From Zoroaster sp. YZ-2022 (Eukaryota; Echinodermata; Asteroidea; Forcipulatida; Zoroasteridae), in NCBI GenBank assembly GCA_029582265.1, contig CM055816.1:3626698-3690697 (forward strand): a DNA stretch of 64,000 nt, written 5' to 3'. The number at the start of each line of letters is the position of its first letter. Positions within the stretch are counted from its first letter, which is position 1. A model generated the notes under the pieces. The model saw only the letters and a program-made list of their open reading frames with translations. It was not told where the DNA came from and ran no database searches. A program made the position numbers and the translations under genes. Below, one piece after another: positions 57,787-64,000 of this stretch.

Positions 57787-58185
57787 ATGAAGAGGACGAT
57801 GACGACGACAACAAATTTATCAAAGTGGACATTAGCAGAATTTGTTAGAAAACACAGACCTATCTTTTTAGTGCAAGACAGTAGAACGGGTAGACTTAAT
57901 AAACCGTCTTATTACGAGGGTGTAAAAAGATATATAAAAAGGGTGAAAGGTAAACCATTGTCTAAATTAAACTTTAACGAACTTGTAGCTCTTATAGAAG
58001 TAGAAAATATTTTAGTGGACGAAGAGGGTGGTAGCGGACGAGGAGGAAGGTACACTAAAACAGATTACTATCTCGCTATTAGAAGGTTTTACAGGGGTGA
58101 GTTAGAATTTGATGAACCACCGATCGATGGGGGAAGGTGGTTACGAATGCGAACGATGAGAGAGAGATTTAAACCTCTTTTTTGA
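57787..58185 (+). CDS. Polinton ORF at the 5' side of polymerase B, 132 aa
   Basis: An intact frame starts MKRTMTTTTNLSKWTLAEFV and contains RHRPIFLVQDSRTGRLNKPS, a basic KRYIKRVKGK stretch and a Gly/Glu-rich turn. It ends RERFKPLF immediately before sequence that continues the polymerase in another frame. I take it as the N-terminal part of the polymerase gene separated by a frameshift, or a small gene in front of it. No catalytic motif is present. Confidence 0.45.
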   Translation: MKRTMTTTTNLSKWTLAEFVRKHRPIFLVQDSRTGRLNKPSYYEGVKRYIKRVKGKPLSKLNFNELVALIEVENILVDEEGGSGRGGRYTKTDYYLAIRRFYRGELEFDEPPIDGGRWLRMRTMRERFKPLF

Positions 58186-61100
58186 GGGTGCCAAGCCAAA
58201 GATTATAAAAAAGTTGTCTTTAGATTTGCAAGAATTTAGATCGTTTAAGTTTATGATATACATGTAGGTTAAATTGTATAAAAATAATGCCGATGGTACG
58301 GTTGATATTTTAGTGCTTCCTTTTCATCATAATAATCAAATAATTTGATTAAATATGAATTATATCGAAGAAGAATTAGCACAATGTTTTGGTGAAAATT
58401 AACGAGGTTATAGAAAGAAGTACGCATAACGGTTCTGGATGGGCGATACATAGTATTATGTCAATGGTTATTACAATTTCTAGATATAGACCAATGACGG
58501 GCGGTTCTTACATCGTGCTAAAAACAAAAAAGCGTGCATCAACGTTAAAAACGACGACGATAAATGTTTGCATTCGGCGATGCTTAGCGCACAATATCCA
58601 GCTAAAAAAAAATTCAGATAAAATGTTTAGTTACAAGAAAAAAGATGAATTAAATTACGATGGTATCGATTTTCCAACGCCAATGAGTCAGATCAGAAGA
58701 TTCGAAAAACAAAAAGAATTTGTCGATAAACGTTTATGGTTTAGACGAAGAAGAATCAATCGTACCACTTCAATTTAGTAAGCAGCCCACGAATATGAAA
58801 CATATAAATGTATTTTTTATTCAGAAAGAGGAAAATGAAGGAACTAGATCCTCACTACGTTTGGATCAAGGATTTTAATAAATTACTTTTTAGTCAAACA
58901 AAGCACGAGCATCGCAAACACTTTTGCGAACGTTGCTTGAACGGTTACAGTAGAGAAGATTTGCTTCAAGCTCACATTCCAGAGTGTAATGGTGTAGGCG
59001 TGAGAGCGATTCGTATTGAGATGCCAAAAAAGGGTAAAAACGATATAATGAAATTTATTAATTTTAATAGACAGATGAAAGCTCCTTTTATTGTATACGT
59101 AGACTTTGAAACGAATCTTCAAAAGACCGATGATACGAGTACAACCAATACTAAATTAAATAACGAACACGTCCCTTGCGGTTGTTGTTACGTAGTCGTT
59201 TGGTGCGATAGAAAAGTATAGTCCGTGCAAGACGTTAAGGGGTGAAGATGTAGTTAAACAATGTTTAAATTTAAATTTAAACGAAATGGAAGAAGTATAA
59301 AGCATCAACGAGATGTTTGAAAACCCTAAAGATATTATTATGATACAAGACGATGTAGAACATTTTAAAAACGCTAGCGAATGTTGGATATGCGAAAAAG
59401 ATTTTTGCTACGACAACGACGAGTGTCGTTGTTGGGTTTGTAAAAAAGATTTTACACATTATTGCGAGGGTGAGTGTAATTGGCGGTGTAAAAATGTAGA
59501 AGAATTAAAGACATTTTATAAAAAAGTTAGACATCATTGTCACATCACTGGAAAATATAGAGGCGCGGCGCATAATAAATGTAATTTAAAACTGAGTTTA
59601 AAACCGAACAAAACGTTTATCCCGGTCGTATTTCATATTTTGCGAAAATACGACTCTTATTTAATCCTGCAAGCAACGAGTCAAACAAAAGGAGATTTAA
59701 GTTGTATCCCAAACAATATGGAAAAGTACAATTTTCTTTTTCAATCGCGCAACTGCGTTTTATCGATAGTTTGCCATTTTTACCAGCTTCACTCGATAAA
59801 CTCGTTAAATAGAGCGATTCTTTCTGCATCACAAAAAAGTTTGAACCAAATTAAGAAAAATTAAAGCTACTTTTAAAGAAAGGCGTTTACCCCTACGAGT
59901 ACATGACATTTTTCAAACAGTTTGATGAAACTAGTCTTCCTCCGAAAGAAGCTTTTTATAGCGATTTAAACATGGAACACATTACGGGTGAACAGTACGA
60001 GCACGCAAAGAACGTTTGGAAAACGTTTAAATGTAAAAATATGGGCGATTATCACGATTTGTATGTGCGTACGGATACTTGCTTATTGGCAGACATGTTT
60101 GAAAATTTTCGTACAACATGCATGAACCACTATGGTTTAGATCCGGCTCAATATTACACGGGTCCGGGCTTGAGTTGGGACGCTTTATTGAAACACTCAA
60201 AAATAAATTTAGAGTTGTTGACGGACTACGACATGTATTTATTTATAGAAAAAGGTTTGAGAGGAGAAATATCGATGGTTGGTAAGAGATACGCTAAAGC
60301 AAACAACGAATACTTACCAGATTACGTTCGTACAAAACCTTCAAGTTACATCGTTTATTTAGACGCGAATAATTTATACGGTTGGGTGATGAGTCAACTT
60401 CTTCCAACGGGTAAATTTAAATGGTTGACTAAAAAACAAATTGACAGTCTCAATTTAAAAAAAAGATTAAAATATGGAAAAGGATACATTTTAGAAGTGG
60501 ATTTAGAATATCCTAAAGAATTACACGATTCTCGCAACGGTTATCCACTCGCGCCAGAATCGATGAAAATTTTCAAACAATGGATGTCACCGTATCAGCT
60601 GAAGCTATTGGGCGACAAACGTAAAAAAATTAGTTCCCAATTTAGGCAACAAAACGAAATACGTTCTTCATTATAAAAATGTACAGCTGTATTTACAACT
60701 CGGTTTGAAACTAACTAAAATTCATCGGGTTTTAGAATTTGACGAATCGCCGTGGATGAAGTCTTATATCGATTTAAATACCCAACTCAGAAAAAATGCA
60801 AAATCAGATTTTGAGAAAGACTTGTACAAACTTATGAATAATGCAGTCTTTGGGTAAAACGATGGAAAATGTACGAAATCACATTAACGTGAATCTCATT
60901 AGATTAAACGATGAAAAAGACGAAAATCAAATCCGTAAATTAATCGCGAAACCAAATTTTGCCGAGCAGAAGATTTTTGATTTCGATTTAGTGGCTATTC
61001 ACATGCACAAAACAAAACTCGTACTCAACCGCCCAGTATACGTCGGAATGAGTATATTGGAATTATCTAAAGCTTTCATGTACGATTTTTATTACAATCA

Positions 61101-61425
61101 TTTAAAAAAGAAATACGACGATAAATGTAATCTACTTTACAGACAGCTTATTACTCGAGATTCAAACGAGAGACGTTTATAAAGACATGGAAGAAGGCAA
61201 AGATTTGTACGATTTTAGTAATTGTCCTAAAGATCATTTTTTGTATTAGGAAGAGAATAAAAAAGTGATCCGTAAATTAAAAGACGAGACATCTGGAACT
61301 CTAGATCAAAAATGTACTCGATACTTTTATCGGATAAAGAAGAACTAAAAATGGCCAAGGGCGTTCAAAAACAAGTTTTGAAAAAGAAAATTGCGTTTGA
61401 GGATTTCAAACAAGTTTTATTTTAA
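58186..61425 (+). pseudogene. polB: Polinton protein-primed DNA polymerase B
   Basis: Scattered frames follow polymerase order: SGWAIHSI and RYRPMTGGSYI (about 58430-58520), CxxC/H zinc-binding-like CERCLNGYSREDLLQAHIPEC (58928), Exo I IVYVDFET (59090), a CWICEKDF and HHCHITGKYRGAAHNKCNL endonuclease-VII-like zinc segment (59380-59600), VFHILRKYDSYLI, TDTCLLADMFENF, motif A YLDANNLYGW (about 60355), motif B around KLMNNAVFG (60830), and a C-terminal KKKIAFEDFKQVLF ending at 61425. The catalytic motif C region (about 61138) has lost several bases, so the paired Asp is not in frame. I count at least eight frame breaks. In a live element it replicates Polinton DNA from a terminal protein. No unit A/B copy exists. 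Confidence 0.88.
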
Positions 61426-61583
61426 AATAAAATACTTCACCACCGAATGAAGTTTATTAGAAATAAGGGTATTAGATTATACACAATGAGCGTGAATAAA
61501 AAAAAACGTTACATCCGTTAGATATAAAGAGATATATTTAAAAAAAAACCGGAATACACACTTTAGCTTACTATCATTATACG

Positions 61584-62550
61584 TTAATGATGATGATGGT
61601 GATGTAATTCTTCTCTCACAAAACTACGAGCGGGACCCAATTCTAAATAATACAATATGGGTTGATTTTGACCTTTCATAGAGGATTTAATATTATACAT
61701 TTTTATAGATCATATCGGGTCGGTCGCGTGTCTTCTCGTATCATTTTCAAATTCATCGGGTGCGTATAAATATCTAACTAGAGCGTTTGAAGCGATTCTT
61801 TTTTCATTTTTAATAACCGGAGAGGCTGGATTCTGCTCGACAAGTTTCATTTTTATAGCATCTTTAGGTTTTAATTGATTGAGTCTGGTTTCTTTGTTGT
61901 TTAAAGCTTTTACGACCAGCAGTAATCTTTTTACTCACTCTTTATTTCTAGCATTCGTCACTATTTCTTGCGCGTATTGATGAGAAAACAATATTTCGGC
62001 TAAAGTTCTGTTGAATCGTTCTACTATACCTTGATCTCTATGGTTACCGACCTCGCCTCTCTGTATTTTGACGTTGTTTTTACTCATTAAAACATTGACG
62101 CTCGACATAAATTCTTTTTCCTGATCGACTTTTAAAATTTTGGCCAAGTTAGCAAAGAACGTTTATAATTTTTTTCGAACGCGTTACCAACTTGCGCGGC
62201 GGTTTTATCGATTAACGGTTCGGCTTCTTTGTACCTGCTGGCTTCGTCGCTGATTGTTAACGCGTACTTGTAAACTTTTTTAGTGACTGTATCGTGAGGA
62301 AGAAACAATAAATCCGCTTGATGAATTTCGTTTGGTTTTCACGAATCGAGTTTGAGCTGGTCGGTCTGGGAATATATTTTGGGTACGGTAAATAAATCTG
62401 CCACAAGGCTTGCTTTTTTAACCACTGTCGAGTTGAACTTTTAGAAACTTTAGTTTCTTGAGCTAATTTTTCGATCGCTGAATGACCTTTTTGATATCCT
62501 TTCGGACTATAATAAGCGTTTTCGAGTTTTGTTCTCGTGCGCTTATCCAT
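61584..62550 (-). pseudogene. Polinton integrase (retroviral-type, DDE)
   Basis: The minus strand starts MDKRTRTKLENAYYSPKGYQ with an N-terminal helix-turn-helix-like region (KVSKSSTRQWLKKQALWQI). Then, in shifted frames, come the catalytic core with QADLLFLPHD (first Asp), LKVDQEKEF (second Asp) and GIVERFNRTLAE (Glu), and the C-terminal chromodomain-side region with VRYLYAPDEFEND, ATDPI and YYLELGPARSFVREEL before a six-His end at 61584. Breaks: a shift near 62330, another near 62155, in-frame stops near 61934 and 61711. It would join Polinton ends into host DNA. It is convergent with polymerase B, the usual arrangement. Confidence 0.88.
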
Positions 62551-62570
62551 TTATTATTTTATAATATATT

Positions 62571-62818
62571 TTATGTGGGAGAATTCATAATACTGCTTGG
62601 TAAAATTCCTTGTTGAACCAACCAATCTTGCGTCATTAGCGCCAACCCGACCGTAGTCGTTAGTTTTAGACCGTCATGTACATCTAGCTTTCCCAAATCG
62701 GCTGGATTTATTTTAAACACTTTTTTTTAGCAGTCATGCTGTAAAAAACGCTTATAATTCCTACGACTCATCCGTGATAAGCTGAATTAACGATTCCTTT
62801 CGTATCTATCATAGACAT
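62571..62818 (-). pseudogene. Polinton small membrane protein near the integrase, paralogue 1
   Basis: Starts MSMIDTKGIVNSAYHG, meets an in-frame stop after about 16 codons, then continues with a hydrophobic segment (VVGIISVFYSM), a shift in an A-run, and a conserved tail INPADLGKLDVHDGLKLTTT with WLVQQGIL, ending at 62571. I recognise the tail as a small Polinton protein usually found beside the integrase. Single-pass membrane topology is likely. Confidence 0.55.
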
Positions 62819-62839
62819 ATTTTATAGTATAGACAATAT
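62801..62839. repeat. 39-bp direct repeat spanning start and leader, unit 1
   Basis: Identical to 63105-63143. It covers the first six codons (MSMIDT) and 21 bases of upstream leader of the small membrane protein, including TATTTTATAGTATAGAC, which might hold the promoter. Confidence 0.85.
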
Positions 62840-62921
62840 ATATATATATATTTTTTTAAACGTCACAACCTCCTCTAACCCCCCAAAAAGTTTTGATTAT
62901 AAACTCTCTTCTTTAAAAAAT

Positions 62922-63122
62922 TCATGAGTCAGATACCCTACAACTCCCCATACCAAAGGTGACTAAGAAAGCCACTTTATATTTTTTATCAGGATATTCA
63001 TGATAATGTTTTATACTAGTTTTAGTTGATTCTATAACGGCTATGGCATACATAGCTGTTAAAATTCCCATTGTACCGTAAAAAGCTAAATTAGCGATTT
63101 CGTTCGTATCTATCATAGACAT
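62922..63122 (-). CDS. Polinton small membrane protein, paralogue 2 (66 aa)
   Basis: An intact frame starts MSMIDTNEIANLAFYG, followed by a hydrophobic segment (TMGILTAMYAIAVIE), a charged KHYHEYPDKKYKV stretch and a second hydrophobic run. Its start and leader are identical to those of the neighbour at 62571-62818 and the following residues are related, so the pair is a tandem gene duplication. Function unknown; a membrane protein of the Polinton. Confidence 0.55.
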   Translation of the reverse strand: MSMIDTNEIANLAFYGTMGILTAMYAIAVIESTKTSIKHYHEYPDKKYKVAFLVTFGMGSCRVSDS

Positions 63123-63143
63123 ATTTTATAGTATAGACAATAT
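63105..63143. repeat. 39-bp direct repeat spanning start and leader, unit 2
   Basis: Second unit of the perfect 39-base repeat described at 62801-62839. Confidence 0.85.
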
Positions 63144-63213
63144 TTTTTATTCCATTTCGAAAACATTATTTTTAATTTTTTTTCGATTGAATCAACTTTT
63201 GACGATTCTATTT

Positions 63214-63505
63214 TTATGGGTTTTGGTGGTGGTGGTAAATATAATATACAAAACCCGCTAAAACTATTACTCCGATGTACAGCGTGTTTGTATCATCGTT
63301 ATTTTCTTAATTTTTTTACGGAAGATAAATATGCTATAACGTTTGTTTTAACAACTGCTTTCTTTTTAAAATGTTGTTTTTTCTTTTTATTAAGTTCCGC
63401 AAGTGTTTTACCAGCCGCGACTCTGTTTGGATTTTTTATTTTAGTCGGTGTTTTCGTCACTACCGACGTCTCTGCTTGCGTCTCTATCTCTGATTGCTTC
63501 TCCAT
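63214..63505 (-). pseudogene. Polinton small basic protein with C-terminal membrane segment
   Basis: Starts MEKQSEIETQAETSVVTKTP and contains KIKNPNRVAAGKTLAELNKK, a Lys/Arg-rich pattern I associate with a conserved small Polinton protein. After a frameshift near 63300 it continues with TNTLYIGVIVLAGFVYYIY, a membrane helix, ending in HHHQNP at 63214. Probably a virion or membrane component. Confidence 0.6.
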
Positions 63506-64000
63506 CGTCTTTATAATTTAGACAAGATATTTTCTTTTTAAACGTTTTGCCGAAATTAGCGCTGCTGTGATCGGTGCCAAGTATATTCCATACTTGTAGT
63601 ATATTTCACATAATCCGCTAGAAAGAGCGCTCGAAATGGCTGATAGGTCATAATAGGAAACATAAGCATTGTCCGCATATGGAATTTCTTTCCTGAAAGT
63701 GGGTTACAATGCTGTACCACAGTTGATGAATAACGTTTACATTTTTGACTCACCCAAGTAACATTTTGTTTTTTATTTACATTCTGATGGGTTGGGAACT
63801 AGCCAACAGGTGGTGAGAAGATGAGGCGCCCATGCCGTCGAGAGAATTGAGATTTTCAAGAGGCTCGATACTACTCCAAAGTGCAGCGTCGTTACATCCA
63901 GTGCATATGACATCTTCCTGAACACGGTATTGACAAATGCATTTGCCACTAGTGTATATGTGTTATTGCAGCATGAAGGGTGAAAATACCAAAATTCTGA
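63506..64000. other. Flank of the Polinton integrase end; no recognised gene
   Basis: A terminal inverted repeat of the Polinton would be expected about here, but no matching end is visible elsewhere in the window. A 65-residue minus-strand frame (63556-63753) is unrecognised and not supported. Confidence 0.4.

Noticed and set aside
61584..62550. Retrovirus or LTR retrotransposon integrase
   Set aside because: There are no LTRs, gag or reverse transcriptase nearby; its neighbours are a protein-primed polymerase B and small Polinton proteins.

Overview
The window is eukaryotic and almost certainly from a marine invertebrate deuterostome (hemichordate, echinoderm or cephalochordate). It is AT-rich and full of long AAT/AAAT microsatellites, SINEs, LINEs and MITEs. 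Its host exons have GT/AG borders and encode scavenger receptor cysteine-rich (SRCR) domains, HYR (hyalin repeat) domains and a DUF4806-type protein. The species cannot be fixed from sequence alone. The other main component is a decayed Polinton/Maverick, a virus-like giant DNA transposon of animals.

Layout. Two runs of exactly 500 N (6900-7399 and 26917-27416) split the window into three contigs. Contig 1 (1-6899) holds unit A: capsid gene tail, LINE pieces, a Thr/Pro/Glu-rich exon, a HYR exon and the packaging ATPase. Tandem and AAT repeats and a transposon carrying GCGACA boxes follow. Contig 2 (7400-26916) is unit B: an L2/CR1-like LINE, an RTE-like LINE, a six-exon DUF4806 gene with an antisense SRCR exon array in intron 1, three small transposons and a 90-bp minisatellite. 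Contig 3 (27417-64000) carries second, slightly diverged copies of A (27417-30952) and B (36406-54996), both inverted relative to contigs 1 and 2. It also has sequence present once: Polinton genes at 31.0-36.0 kb, a HYR exon at 56.4 kb, and Polinton polymerase, integrase and small membrane proteins at 57.8-63.5 kb. Because the duplicated blocks stop at the N gaps and differ by SNPs, microsatellite lengths and small indels, I read the two sets as unmerged haplotypes misjoined in one scaffold, not as a biological palindrome.

Polinton. Recognisable parts are the double jelly-roll major capsid protein, FtsK/HerA-type packaging ATPase, penton-like minor capsid protein, a coiled-coil/membrane protein, a small membrane protein, an intact 305-aa protein of unknown function, protein-primed DNA polymerase B, a retroviral-type integrase and three small integrase-proximal proteins. 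Most have frameshifts or stops, some shared by both haplotypes and some private, so the element is dead. It lies in two blocks about 21 kb apart, and two host-type exons lie between its capsid and ATPase genes.

Host genes. The DUF4806 gene is a convincing spliced gene but has an in-frame TGA in exon 5 of both copies. The Thr-rich exon, the four SRCR exons and the HYR exon at 56.4 kb share one strand of contig 3 and are all phase 1-1, so they could belong to one mosaic extracellular protein. The HYR exon at 28.2 kb does not fit that phase.
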